Source: JAAXHH01 sp965225915 (GTDB lineage: Bacteria > JAAXHH01). From it: 64,000 nucleotides of DNA. A program made the translations under genes and the position numbers. Shown piece by piece: positions 1 through 8,260 of the stretch. The stretch is taken from contig OZ245326.1 of assembly GCA_965225915.1 (NCBI GenBank), positions 558,001-622,000 on the forward strand, read 5' to 3'. Numbering within the stretch: position 1 is the stretch's first letter; every line of letters begins with the position of its first letter. The notes under the pieces are model-generated. The model was not told where the DNA came from, ran no database searches, and saw nothing but the letters and a program-made list of their open reading frames with translations.

Positions 1-594
1 GATCCTGCTCGAGGCGCCTGGACCGGCCAGTTCTACGTAACCGGACCGCCACTTGTATTCCCCCGCTCGACTGCGGCGCTCCCCCTGGCCGCCCAGGTCA
101 ATCCAACCACCCAGTTCGAGATCAGTCTGGATACCGAGAATCCCATTACCGGGCAGGTCCGGCCGGTCGGTACGGCTCTGCGCCACGCGCCAGCGACCCC
201 GGGTTCGCGGGGCACGTTTTCCCGTCACGCGAACAAAGGGTTCAATCCGGTTGATCAGGGCTTTCGTCACCCCGGGTACCTGCTGTAGTGCTCCGGTTCT
301 TTCGAAATCGCCGTGACGATTCCGCCAGGCGATGATCGCCTGAGCCAGGTTCGGCGAGATCCAGGGAAGCTGTTCCAGCTCCGTGCGGCTTGCGCGGTTG
401 ATGTCCAGCGGCTCGCGACGCAATGATTCAAGGAGCACGATATCTTCGTGATCGATGTCTTCTGACTCCCGGTCGATCAGGACATCTATCGAATAATCGA
501 GATCCTGGGCCGAACCCTCTTCCGTCAGGTACAAAGCCACCACCAGGGTCACCGAGACCAGCAATCTCCACGTATCGAACATAAGTCGATTCAT
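1..594 (-). CDS. Helix-hairpin-helix (ComEA-type) exported protein, partial (3' end outside window)
   Basis: Reading leftward from an ATG at 594 the frame stays open to base 1, giving 198 codons with the end of the gene off the window. The N-terminus has a hydrophobic stretch (LLVSVTLVVALYL) followed by EGSAQD, which looks like a signal peptide. At about residues 62-120 there is a ComEA-like helix-hairpin-helix pair: LDINRASRTELEQLPWIS, then GALQQVPGVTKALINRIEPF. In ComEA such motifs bind DNA, but large exported HhH proteins of unknown role also occur in FCB-type bacteria. The start lies 1 base after the stop of the PorV-like gene, so the two are probably one transcription unit. The function of the missing C-terminal part cannot be judged. 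Confidence 0.75.
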   Translation of the reverse strand, partial: MNRLMFDTWRLLVSVTLVVALYLTEEGSAQDLDYSIDVLIDRESEDIDHEDIVLLESLRREPLDINRASRTELEQLPWISPNLAQAIIAWRNRHGDFERTGALQQVPGVTKALINRIEPFVRVTGKRAPRTRGRWRVAQSRTDRPDLPGNGILGIQTDLELGGWIDLGGQGERRSRAGEYKWRSGYVELAGPGASSRI

Positions 595-595
595 G

Positions 596-1405
596 TCAGC
601 CGAATTCCATGGTGAGCGAAAACCGGTGCGTGATGCCCAGCAGGGGATGAGACGACAGGGCATAGTCCGTTCTCAGGTTTCCCGTTTCCAGGCCCAGGCC
701 GACATAGAACAGGGATGGATCGGTGGTCAGTCCCGCCCGGATCGTGACGTACTCGACGAGACGTAACTCCTGTCCCACCCGGCTGGTATAGCCATGACGG
801 GGATGGCGGTCGAGCTGGAAGGATATCGTCAACCGGTCCCCTGTCCTGCTTAACCCGGCCTGGATGATGCGCGGGCTCTCCGTCGCCGGACCGGTCTCCA
901 TGAAACTGCCGACGGAATGGGCCATCGCACCGAAACGCAGTCCATAAGGGAGATGTACGAGAACACCCGTGTCCACCACGACGGCGCCCGCGCCTGGGTA
1001 GTTCTTTACGGCCATGCTTGACCTGCGAAGCGCGAACCCCGCCTTGAATCTCTTACCAAACGAGCGCCCATATGACAGGCCTATTACCTGCTCCCGGTAT
1101 AGCGATCCTCCCAGGCTCTGGTAGAACAGGCCGAAATGTCCAAGACCGGTCGGTGCGACACCGGACAGCGTCACCTGGGCCAGTTCTTTCAACCCAAACA
1201 GCCTCGTGTAGTAGCTCGTCAACGCAAACCGGCCGATCTGCGGCGTACCGCCAGGATTCAGGAAGGACGCTTCGGCGTCATCCGCCACGGCCACATATGC
1301 GCCTGCCATGCCGACCGGTCTCGCACCCGCGTAAACCGGTTCAAAAGCGCTCCACGCCGTGCCGGGAATCGCCAGGAATATCAACATCGGTAGTAACTGT
1401 TTCAT
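596..1405 (-). CDS. PorV/UPF0164-like outer membrane beta-barrel protein
   Basis: A protein of about 269 residues. The ATG at 1405 is chosen because GGGGAG lies 5 bases upstream and the product then begins with a normal signal peptide (MKQLLPMLIFLAIPGTAWS). An upstream ATG at 1459 would add 18 atypical residues. The mature start, with AGARPVGMAGAYVAVADDAE and FLNPGG, is the pattern of PorV/PorQ and UPF0164 proteins, which are FadL-like outer membrane barrels of FCB bacteria, some linked to type IX secretion. The rest alternates polar and aromatic residues like beta strands and ends in Phe-Gly. No other type IX genes are visible, so a secretion role is not established. Confidence 0.7.
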   Translation of the reverse strand: MKQLLPMLIFLAIPGTAWSAFEPVYAGARPVGMAGAYVAVADDAEASFLNPGGTPQIGRFALTSYYTRLFGLKELAQVTLSGVAPTGLGHFGLFYQSLGGSLYREQVIGLSYGRSFGKRFKAGFALRRSSMAVKNYPGAGAVVVDTGVLVHLPYGLRFGAMAHSVGSFMETGPATESPRIIQAGLSRTGDRLTISFQLDRHPRHGYTSRVGQELRLVEYVTIRAGLTTDPSLFYVGLGLETGNLRTDYALSSHPLLGITHRFSLTMEFG

Positions 1406-1499
1406 CTGTACTCCCCATCTGGAAATGATAGACTGAAATCTCGGATCTCGGCGCCACAATTCATCAGTCGGAAGCCAGCCACGGAATCTCGTTTTAATC

Positions 1500-1520
1500 G
1501 ACTGTATATTGACTGTATAT
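1500..1520. repeat. Two direct repeats of GACTGTATAT with 11-bp period
   Basis: GACTGTATAT occurs at 1500-1509 and again at 1511-1520, one DNA helical turn apart, in the gap between the leftward PorV-like gene and the rightward tRNA promoter. Such spacing is typical of an operator read by a dimeric protein on one DNA face, but the AT-rich copies may equally be part of a leftward promoter. No regulator gene is adjacent. Confidence 0.4.
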
Positions 1521-1546
1521 CGACCGAATCACGGCTCAATCTCGTA

Positions 1547-1574
1547 TTGACACCCTCCCAGTAGCCCGTATATT
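1547..1574 (+). promoter_or_regulatory. Sigma70-type promoter for the tRNA-Arg pair
   Basis: A perfect -35 box TTGACA (1547-1552) is separated by 16 bases from TATATT (1569-1574). The predicted transcript start, about 1581, lies a few bases before the first tRNA at 1586. This arrangement fits a strong stable-RNA promoter. Confidence 0.7.
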
Positions 1575-1585
1575 GGAGATGGTGC

Positions 1586-1659
1586 GCCCCAGTAGCTCAG
1601 TTGGATAGAGCATCGGACTTCTAATCCGAGGGTTGCAGGTTCGAATCCTGCCTGGGGTA
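1586..1659 (+). tRNA. tRNA-Arg (anticodon TCT)
   Basis: The cloverleaf can be drawn completely. The acceptor stem is GCCCCAG with CTGGGGT (one G-U pair), the D stem GCTC/GAGC, the anticodon stem TCGGA/TCCGA with loop CTTCTAA, and the T stem GCAGG/CCTGC with loop TTCGAAT. The anticodon TCT reads AGA/AGG arginine codons. The discriminator base is A1659. CCA is not encoded, so it must be added by a nucleotidyltransferase. Confidence 0.95.
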
Positions 1660-1708
1660 TGGGAATCGGGCGGCTGCGCGCAGGTTGCGCCGGTTCCCGG
1701 TTCCTCCT

Positions 1709-1782
1709 GCGTCCGTAGCTCAGCTGGATAGAGCAACTGACTTCGGATCAGTAGGTCGGGGGTTCGAATCCCTCCGGGCGTA
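1709..1782 (+). tRNA. tRNA-Arg (anticodon TCG)
   Basis: A second cloverleaf 49 bases after the first. The acceptor is GCGTCCG/CGGGCGT with wobble pairs, the D stem GCTC/GAGC, the anticodon stem ACTGA/TCAGT with loop CTTCGGA, and the T stem GGGGG/CCCTC with loop TTCGAAT. The anticodon TCG reads CGA arginine codons. CCA is not encoded. It probably shares the promoter at 1547. Confidence 0.93.
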
Positions 1783-1850
1783 TTCTCTTCATAAACATCC
1801 TTCACCTATTGAATCGACACCAAGGCATCAATTGCCGGGAAGGAATGCCC

Positions 1851-2930
1851 ATGGACCGCATCAGGATAGGCGTGATCGGCTGCGGTGCGATCGCGCAGGT
1901 ACAACACCTGCCCCACATCACGGAGCTGAGTGACCGATACGACTTGGTCGGGCTCTGCGACGTGTCCGAAAAGCTTGTCGACTTCATAGGCGAGATGTAC
2001 CACGTTCCCCATCGCGTCACCCGGTACGAGGATCTTCTTGGGCTGGATCTGGACGCCGTGCTGCTTTGTTTTGCCGACCCCAAGACCGAAGTGGCCGTCG
2101 CGGCCCTGAACGCAGGGAAACACGTATTCATCGAAAAGCCCATGTGCTTTTCCGTCCAGGAAGCGGACCGGATCATAGGGGCTGCCGAGGCTTCGGGGAA
2201 AACACTGATGGTGGGATACATGAAACAGCACGACCCGGGATACCAGTTTGCCAGGAACGAGATTCTCGCCATGCAGGACATCCGCTTCATCCAGGTCAAT
2301 CACCTGCATCCCGGTAACGAAGGCCACCTGAAGGAATTCACGTTGTACGGCTTCGACGATATCCCTGGCGAGGTTGTCGAACGTACGGCCAGGCAGCGGG
2401 AGCAGGCCGTCCGGGAAGCGATCGGAGACGCGCCGGAGGAGGCTCGCCGGATCTTCTTTACCCTGTCCGGGAGCATGATCCACGACATCAGCAGTCTGCG
2501 GGGCATGTTCGGCCCGCCGGAGCGGGTGATCAGTACGGAGGTCTGGCGTGAAGGCACGAGTGTGACGACCGTGCTGGCCTATGAAAACGACGCGCGCTGC
2601 GTGGCGACCTGGACACACCTTCCCGCCCTGCACGACTTCAGGGAGACGCTCGAAGTATTTGGCGCCGGGCGGCGCGTGGGCATCCGTTTCCCCACGGGAT
2701 TTGACCGGGGACTGCCGTCGCCCGTAACGGTGCAGGGGATGGACGGTGAACAACCATGGAAGAAGGAGATTGTCGTCAACAAGCAGAATTCCTTCAAGCT
2801 GGAGATGATCCATTTTCACGAATGCGTCGTGAACGGGAAACAACCCATCACCGACGGTTACGGCGCCCGGCAGGACCACGCCTTGTGCCGCGACATCGTT
2901 AACGCTTACATACGGACAAACTCCCCATGA
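1851..2930 (+). CDS. Gfo/Idh/MocA-family NAD(P)-dependent dehydrogenase (inositol-dehydrogenase type)
   Basis: A protein of 359 residues. The ATG at 1851 is preferred over in-frame ATGs at 1845 and 1809 because GGGAAGGA ends 6 bases upstream. The Rossmann fold starts at once, with G10-C-G12-A-I-A, and the family's EKP motif is at residues 95-97, where the lysine serves catalysis and cofactor binding. VGYMKQHDPGY and MIHDISSLRG follow as in sugar and cyclitol dehydrogenases. It opens the iol-like operon, and its last bases overlap the next start by 4 bases. It probably oxidises a ring or sugar hydroxyl of the substrate, as IolG does with myo-inositol, but the exact substrate cannot be read from sequence. 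Confidence 0.88.
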   Translation: MDRIRIGVIGCGAIAQVQHLPHITELSDRYDLVGLCDVSEKLVDFIGEMYHVPHRVTRYEDLLGLDLDAVLLCFADPKTEVAVAALNAGKHVFIEKPMCFSVQEADRIIGAAEASGKTLMVGYMKQHDPGYQFARNEILAMQDIRFIQVNHLHPGNEGHLKEFTLYGFDDIPGEVVERTARQREQAVREAIGDAPEEARRIFFTLSGSMIHDISSLRGMFGPPERVISTEVWREGTSVTTVLAYENDARCVATWTHLPALHDFRETLEVFGAGRRVGIRFPTGFDRGLPSPVTVQGMDGEQPWKKEIVVNKQNSFKLEMIHFHECVVNGKQPITDGYGARQDHALCRDIVNAYIRTNSP

Positions 2931-3859
2931 AAATCGTCTTTTGTACCCTGACGCTGAGTTCCTACCGTTCCGCCGAAGCCGCCGAGCGGGGCTACCCCCT
3001 GCCCGATGAAAGGAAACCCGTGTGGGACTGGCTTGTTCGACACAGATTCGACGGGATCGACCTGGGCGAGACCTGGTTTAATTTCTATGACGCGCCGGAC
3101 GAAGCGCTGGTCGAACTCGGCGAGGAAGTACGAAGCCACGGCCTTGAGATCGGCGGTTTGACCGTACTACGGAAGATCATCACCTGGCCGGCGCCCGAGG
3201 ATGTCCGGGCGACGAACCGGGGCCTGTTGCGAAGGGCCGTGCAGGCCGCCGGATTAACCGGCGCGCCGCTGGTCAACATGTCCATCTCGCCGCAGCCCTG
3301 GGAGGTGGGTGTCCGGGAACAGGACCTTCGCGGACAGGCTGACCCGGTTGGCAGCAGCATGCGGGCTCGAGACGAAGACTATGAGGAGGCGGCCGGGGTG
3401 TTGAAAGCGCTCGCAGAGGAGGCTGCGCCGAAGGGGACGGCGTTGACGCTGGAACTCCATCAGAACAGCATCGTAGACACGCCCGACGGGATGCTGCGCC
3501 TCATAGATCTCGTCGATCATCCGCTGATCAAGGCCAACCCCGACCTGGGCAATTTCTATTTCGCCTATGCGACTCCCGAGGGCGGTTGGGACGACGTATG
3601 CCGGAAACTGGCGCCGCATACCAATTTCTGGCACGTCAAGAACATACAGCGCATCTACTTCCAGGAAGAAGACCGCGCCCAGCACATCAACGCGCCCCTG
3701 GGCGAGGGCATGATCGACTATCGCCGGGCGCTCGAGATTTTGCGCGACGGCGGCTTCGACGGGTACATCAGCATCGAGCTGGCCACCGGGGCCGATCCCT
3801 TCAACGCGATTCTGTCCGGTAAACGGTACCTGGACGACCTGATGCGCGACGAGATATGA
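2927..3859 (+). CDS. Sugar phosphate isomerase/epimerase family TIM-barrel protein
   Basis: A 310-residue protein of the AP-endonuclease-2-like TIM-barrel superfamily that holds IolE, IolI and xylose isomerase-like enzymes. Typical metal-site strands are visible: LTLELHQNS (conserved Glu/His), KANPDLGNFYFAY (Asp/Asn), NFWHVKNIQ (His/Lys) and the final GYISIELATG (Glu). Its start codon overlaps the dehydrogenase stop (ATGA), indicating translational coupling. In this operon it may act as an inosose isomerase (IolI/IolH-like) or as an epimerase of the keto product made by the preceding enzyme. The substrate is inferred only from neighbours. Confidence 0.82.
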   Translation: MKIVFCTLTLSSYRSAEAAERGYPLPDERKPVWDWLVRHRFDGIDLGETWFNFYDAPDEALVELGEEVRSHGLEIGGLTVLRKIITWPAPEDVRATNRGLLRRAVQAAGLTGAPLVNMSISPQPWEVGVREQDLRGQADPVGSSMRARDEDYEEAAGVLKALAEEAAPKGTALTLELHQNSIVDTPDGMLRLIDLVDHPLIKANPDLGNFYFAYATPEGGWDDVCRKLAPHTNFWHVKNIQRIYFQEEDRAQHINAPLGEGMIDYRRALEILRDGGFDGYISIELATGADPFNAILSGKRYLDDLMRDEI

Positions 3860-3901
3860 TCCGGCAAGCGTCTTCCCACCTGAACCGACACGGGAAGCAT
3901 C

Positions 3902-5134
3902 TTGAAACTGAACGTCTTCCAAATGATCGCCCTGATGGGGCCGGGGATCGCGGTTGCGGCCACCGGCGTCGGCGCGGGCGATATGATTTCGGCCACCAAC
4001 GCCGGTGCGAAATTTGGTACCGTGCTGCTCTGGGCCATCGTCTACGGCGCCGTGCTCAAGTTCGCCCTGAACGAGGGAGTCGGCCGCTGGCAGCTGGCCA
4101 CGGGCACCACGCTCCTGGAAGGTTGGGTGGAGTGTCTTGGAAGACCCATCCAGTATATCTTTCTGTTCTACCTGCTCATCTGGTCCTTCCTGGTGGGCGG
4201 AGGACTGCTGTCGGCCTCGGGCCTGGCGGGTCACACGGTTTTTCCCAGCATGTCCGTCGCGCAATGGGGGATCATCCACGCCCTGGCCGCGTGCGTCCTG
4301 GTCTGGATGGGACGATTTGGTTTCTTCCTCAAGGTCATGAAGGCCCTCATCGGCGTAATGTTCGTTTGCTTTTTAATCAGCGCCTGGGCGCTTCGGCCTG
4401 ATCTCGGCGACGTCATTCGCGGTATCGCGCTTCCGAGCGCGCCATCCGGGTCGGTTGTCGCGGTGTTGAGCGTCCTGGGCGGGGTGGGCGGCAGCCTCTC
4501 GGTTTTGTGCTACGGGTACTGGATCCGCGAAGCCGGGCGGAACGGAAGCGAGTGGGTGAAGGGCATCCGCATCGACCTGGGCGGCGCGTACATCCTGACC
4601 GGTTTCTTCGGCGTGTCCGTCCTGATCCTCGGTGCGCAGATCCGCCCTGAGGCCGTGGGCATCGACATCGTCCTGGGCATGGCCGATCGGCTGGAAGAAG
4701 CGCTGGGACCCTTCGGCAGGTGGTCCCTGTACCTGGGATTCTGGGCCGCGGTCGTTACCTCTGTCCTGGGAGTCTGGCAGGGTATTCCTTATCTGTTCGC
4801 CGATTTCATGGCCCTGTTCAAACGGGTGTCCGGAGCAGATCGAGGCGCGATGGTCCGCACCGATTCTCCATACTACCGCGGTTTCCTTTTGTTTCTGACC
4901 TTCCCGACCATGACGCTGCTGCTCTTCGACCGGCCGGTATCCATCGTCATCGTCTATACCGTCGTCGGCGCGTTTTTTATGCCTTTTCTCGCCGGCACGC
5001 TGCTCTACATGAACTCGCGCAGGAAATGGGTCGGCAACCTGAAGACGGGCTGGCTGCTGAACGGGCTCCTCGCCATGGCGTTGATTCTGTTCCTGTACCT
5101 GGCTGTCATTCAACTGATCGACACCCTGGGCTGA
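3902..5134 (+). CDS. Nramp-family membrane transporter lacking the canonical metal-binding motif
   Basis: A 410-residue hydrophobic protein with about 11 membrane segments. It starts at TTG 3902, with GGGAAG just upstream; the first in-frame ATG is at 3923. TM1 matches the Nramp pattern (LMGPGIAVAATGVGAGD, then GAKFGTVLLW), and ATGTTLLEGW corresponds to the MntH region ATGKNLAE. The metal-ligating DPGN of TM1 is replaced by GAGD (residues 24-27), and the TM6 MPHN region reads roughly VLCYGYWIREAG. Without these ligands, classical Mn/Fe transport is doubtful. It sits between a sugar isomerase and a second dehydrogenase, so it may import the substrate of this operon or a cofactor metal by a different site. 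That proposal is inference. Confidence 0.85.
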   Translation: MKLNVFQMIALMGPGIAVAATGVGAGDMISATNAGAKFGTVLLWAIVYGAVLKFALNEGVGRWQLATGTTLLEGWVECLGRPIQYIFLFYLLIWSFLVGGGLLSASGLAGHTVFPSMSVAQWGIIHALAACVLVWMGRFGFFLKVMKALIGVMFVCFLISAWALRPDLGDVIRGIALPSAPSGSVVAVLSVLGGVGGSLSVLCYGYWIREAGRNGSEWVKGIRIDLGGAYILTGFFGVSVLILGAQIRPEAVGIDIVLGMADRLEEALGPFGRWSLYLGFWAAVVTSVLGVWQGIPYLFADFMALFKRVSGADRGAMVRTDSPYYRGFLLFLTFPTMTLLLFDRPVSIVIVYTVVGAFFMPFLAGTLLYMNSRRKWVGNLKTGWLLNGLLAMALILFLYLAVIQLIDTLG

Positions 5135-5166
5135 CCCCGCTACCGAGCGTGAATGGAGCGTAAGAC

Positions 5167-6348
5167 ATGTCCGCTCGAATCGGCATCGGCATCATCGGCA
5201 TGGGCTGGATGGGCGCGGTCCACGGCCGATCCTACCTTCAGGTCAGGCAGCGTTTCCCCGAAAGCAGCCTTGTTCCCGAACTGGTCATCTGTGCCGACGA
5301 CGTGGCGGCCCGGTGCGAGCAGGCCAGGAACACGCTGGGTTTCGCCCGTTCCACTACAGACTGGCGCCAGGTAATGGACGACCCGGACGTTTCCGTGGTC
5401 AACATCACCGCGCCCAATCATCTCCACCTTGACATGGTCCGCGCCGCGGCGTCGGCCGGCAAGCATATCTTCTGTGAGAAGCCGGTGGGACGGTCCCCGG
5501 AAGAAACGGCCGAAATCGCCCGCACGGCCGGGAAAGCCGGCGTATTGACCTGGGTCGGTTACAACTATCGCTGGGCGCCCCTCGTCCAGCATGCCCTGGG
5601 CCTCGTCTCCGAGGGCGTGCTGGGACGCATCACCCACTACCGCGGACGCTTCTTCGCGGGATACGCGAGTCATCCCGACGGCGTGCTGTCCTGGCGCTTC
5701 CAGCGCCCGGTAGCGGGCAGCGGCTCCCTGGGAGACCTCATGTCCCACGTTGTCGATATGGCCCACATGCTTGCCGGACCCGTACGCCGGGTGGTCGGTC
5801 AGAAGGCGCTGTTCGTCGACGACCGGCCCGTCGCTCCGGCCGGCGAAGGTACCCATTTTTCCGTTGGAGCCGGGGGAAAACGCGAACCGGTGACCAACGA
5901 AGACTACGCCGGAGCGCTGGTGGAATTCCAGAACGGCGCCCGGGGCACGTTCGAAGTATGCCGCGTGATCCAGGGAACGAAATGTCAGATGGCTTTCGAG
6001 ATCCACGGCACGAGAGGCGCGGTACGGTGGGATTTCGAACGAATGAACGAACTGCAGTTGTATACCATCGACGGTCCTCACGACGGATTTGTCACTCTGA
6101 AAAGCGGTCCGGCGTATCCCGGCCACGTACACTTCAATCCCGGCCCCGCCGTGGGTCTCGGTTACGACGACCTCAAGACCCTGGAAACCTTTCACTTTCT
6201 CCAGTCCATCGCGGCGGGCAGGCAGGGCGAACCCGGTTTCGAGGAGGCCCTGGCCGTAGCGGGTGTACTGGCGGCGGTCGAACGTTCCTGGTCAACCGAT
6301 CGATGGGAAACGGTTCAGGGGATCGACCGGGATCAGGAATCACCTTGA
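5167..6348 (+). CDS. Gfo/Idh/MocA-family dehydrogenase, second copy
   Basis: A 393-residue protein starting at ATG 5167 with GGAG about 8 bases upstream. The nucleotide-binding motif IGMGWMG lies at residues 10-16 and the EKP motif at 104-106 (HIFCEKPVG). GYNYRWAP and LGDLMSHVVDMAHML form the substrate-side sheet region of the C-terminal domain. It is not a recent duplicate of the first dehydrogenase: the two share only family motifs. IolG and IolX/IolW-type enzymes often occur in pairs in inositol clusters, acting on myo- and scyllo-inositol, which would fit a pair here. Confidence 0.88.
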   Translation: MSARIGIGIIGMGWMGAVHGRSYLQVRQRFPESSLVPELVICADDVAARCEQARNTLGFARSTTDWRQVMDDPDVSVVNITAPNHLHLDMVRAAASAGKHIFCEKPVGRSPEETAEIARTAGKAGVLTWVGYNYRWAPLVQHALGLVSEGVLGRITHYRGRFFAGYASHPDGVLSWRFQRPVAGSGSLGDLMSHVVDMAHMLAGPVRRVVGQKALFVDDRPVAPAGEGTHFSVGAGGKREPVTNEDYAGALVEFQNGARGTFEVCRVIQGTKCQMAFEIHGTRGAVRWDFERMNELQLYTIDGPHDGFVTLKSGPAYPGHVHFNPGPAVGLGYDDLKTLETFHFLQSIAAGRQGEPGFEEALAVAGVLAAVERSWSTDRWETVQGIDRDQESP

Positions 6349-6359
6349 AGGAGTAGACC

Positions 6360-8249
6360 ATGGCTTATCCCCACGATCAGGTTCGTTTGACCACGGCGCA
6401 GGCGGTGGTCAAGTATCTTTCCGTCCAGTACAGCGAACGCGACGGCGTGGAACGGCGGTTCATTCCCGCCATATTCGGCATTTTCGGCCACGGAAACGTC
6501 GCCGGACTGGGCCAGGCGCTCTTCGAATACGGGCAGGATCTGCCCTACCACCAGCCCTGCAACGAACAGTCCATGGTGCACACGGCATCGGGCTTCGCCA
6601 AGGTCAACCACCGCCTGGCCACCATCGCCTGCACGGCCTCGATAGGACCGGGGTCCACCAACATGGTAACGGGCGCGGCCACGGCCACGATCAACCGGCT
6701 GCCGGTGCTCCTGCTGCCGTCCGACTACTATGCGACCCGACACCAGGGTCCCGTACTGCAGCAACTCGAGCACCCGGTGTCCGCCGAGGTCAGCGTCAAC
6801 GACTGCTTCCGTCCGGTCAGCCGGTTCTTCGATAGGATCAACCGGCCCGAACAGCTGCTCACCGCCCTGCCGGAAGCCATGCGTGTGCTCTCCGATCCGG
6901 CGGACACGGGCGCCGTGACGATCTCGCTGCCTCAGGACGTGCAGGCACACGCCTGCGACTACCCCGCCCATTTCTTTGACAAGCGCACCTGGCGCGTCGA
7001 ACGGAGACCGCCGACATCGGAACGTATCGGAGAGGCGGTAGCACTGCTTAAGCGGGCGCGACGGCCGATGATCATCGCGGGCGGCGGAGTACACTACTCG
7101 CAAGCCTGGGAAGCCCTCGCGGCTTTCGCCGAAGCCTGCGGCATACCCGTGGGAGAAACCTTCGGCGGCAAAGGCGCCATGCGGAGACCCTCGCCCTGGG
7201 CCATCGGCGGTTTCGGGGTGACCGGCACGCCCGCTGGCGCCAGGATCGCGGCGGAAGCCGACCTGATCATCGCGGTCGGCACGAGGCTGACCGACTTCTC
7301 CACCGGTTCGCAGTCGGCCTTCCAGCATCCCGATGTTCGATTCATCGGTATCAACGTAGCCGGTCATGACGCGTACAAGCAGGGCGCCGTTCCGGTAACG
7401 GCCGATGCCAGGGAAGCGCTTACCTTGCTGACCACGGCCGCCCGGGAGGCCGGAATCCGGCCCGACGAAACCTACCGGGAAGATGTAAAACGCCACAGGG
7501 ACGCCTACGAACGGTCCCTGCGGGAAGAAGTTTACGTCGATCATCCCGGCGAGGCCATGAGCCAGGTCCAGCTCATCCGGACGCTCAACCAGGAAGCCCG
7601 GGACGGAGACTGTGTCATCGCCGCCGCGGGGAGCCCTCCGGGCGACCTGCACCGGCTCTGGGACGTGACCGGCGGCGCGGCCTGCTACCTGGAATTCGGT
7701 TTTTCATGCATGGGCTGGGAACTGCCGGCCGGCCTGGGCACGCGCATTGCAGGGAAACACGACGAGATCTTCGTCTACATCGGCGACGGAACCTACCTGA
7801 TGAACCCGACCGAGTTGATGACCGCCATGCAGGATGGCCTCAAGGTAACCGTCGTGATCTCGGAAAACCATGGTTACCAGATCATCCGTGCACTTCAGAT
7901 GGCCCGGGCGGGGCGATCATTCGGCAACGAATTCCGGGAACGCGACACGGGATCGGACCGCCTCGAAGGTGAGTACCTGAAGATCGATTTCGCGGCCAAC
8001 GCGGCAAGCCTGGGCGCCCGGGCATGGCACGTGAAATCACCCGGCGAACTGCGCGAGGCGCTCAGGGAAGCGCGGACGGAGACACGGGCCTGCGTAATCG
8101 TGTGCGAAACCGAGAAACACCGCTACCTGCCGCCATCGGACGTGTGGTGGGATATCGCGTCCGCCGAGGCGACCAACGATCCCATGACGCGGAAGCTGCG
8201 AGAGGGGTATGAAGCCGAACGCCGCGCGAATCAGCGGTTTCATTACTAA
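6360..8249 (+). CDS. iolD: 3D-(3,5/4)-trihydroxycyclohexane-1,2-dione hydrolase, thiamine diphosphate enzyme
   Basis: A 629-residue protein with AAGGAG ahead of its ATG. IolD is a thiamine diphosphate enzyme that opens the six-membered ring of the dehydrated inosose, giving 5-deoxyglucuronate. Diagnostic IolD stretches are FGIFGHGNVAGLGQAL near the N-terminus and PVLQQLEHPVS. Glu in PCNEQSMVHTASGFAK is the cofactor-activating residue. The central domain has IIAGGGVHYS, and the ThDP/Mg motif begins G475-D-G and runs to a later Asn (ISENHGYQII). Length matches IolD (about 620-640). It is the best functional marker for cyclitol catabolism here. Confidence 0.9.
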   Translation: MAYPHDQVRLTTAQAVVKYLSVQYSERDGVERRFIPAIFGIFGHGNVAGLGQALFEYGQDLPYHQPCNEQSMVHTASGFAKVNHRLATIACTASIGPGSTNMVTGAATATINRLPVLLLPSDYYATRHQGPVLQQLEHPVSAEVSVNDCFRPVSRFFDRINRPEQLLTALPEAMRVLSDPADTGAVTISLPQDVQAHACDYPAHFFDKRTWRVERRPPTSERIGEAVALLKRARRPMIIAGGGVHYSQAWEALAAFAEACGIPVGETFGGKGAMRRPSPWAIGGFGVTGTPAGARIAAEADLIIAVGTRLTDFSTGSQSAFQHPDVRFIGINVAGHDAYKQGAVPVTADAREALTLLTTAAREAGIRPDETYREDVKRHRDAYERSLREEVYVDHPGEAMSQVQLIRTLNQEARDGDCVIAAAGSPPGDLHRLWDVTGGAACYLEFGFSCMGWELPAGLGTRIAGKHDEIFVYIGDGTYLMNPTELMTAMQDGLKVTVVISENHGYQIIRALQMARAGRSFGNEFRERDTGSDRLEGEYLKIDFAANAASLGARAWHVKSPGELREALREARTETRACVIVCETEKHRYLPPSDVWWDIASAEATNDPMTRKLREGYEAERRANQRFHY

Positions 8250-8260
8250 AGGAGGGTTTT

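Noticed and set aside
1536..1805. Minus-strand frame of 89 codons containing GGIRTPDLLIRSQLLYPAEL
   Set aside because: This is the well-known false protein made by translating the antisense strand of tRNA genes; both tRNA-Arg genes lie within it.
1806..2879. Long minus-strand frame opposite the first dehydrogenase
   Set aside because: Shadow of a GC-rich plus-strand gene with clear family motifs; no ribosome site or motif of its own.
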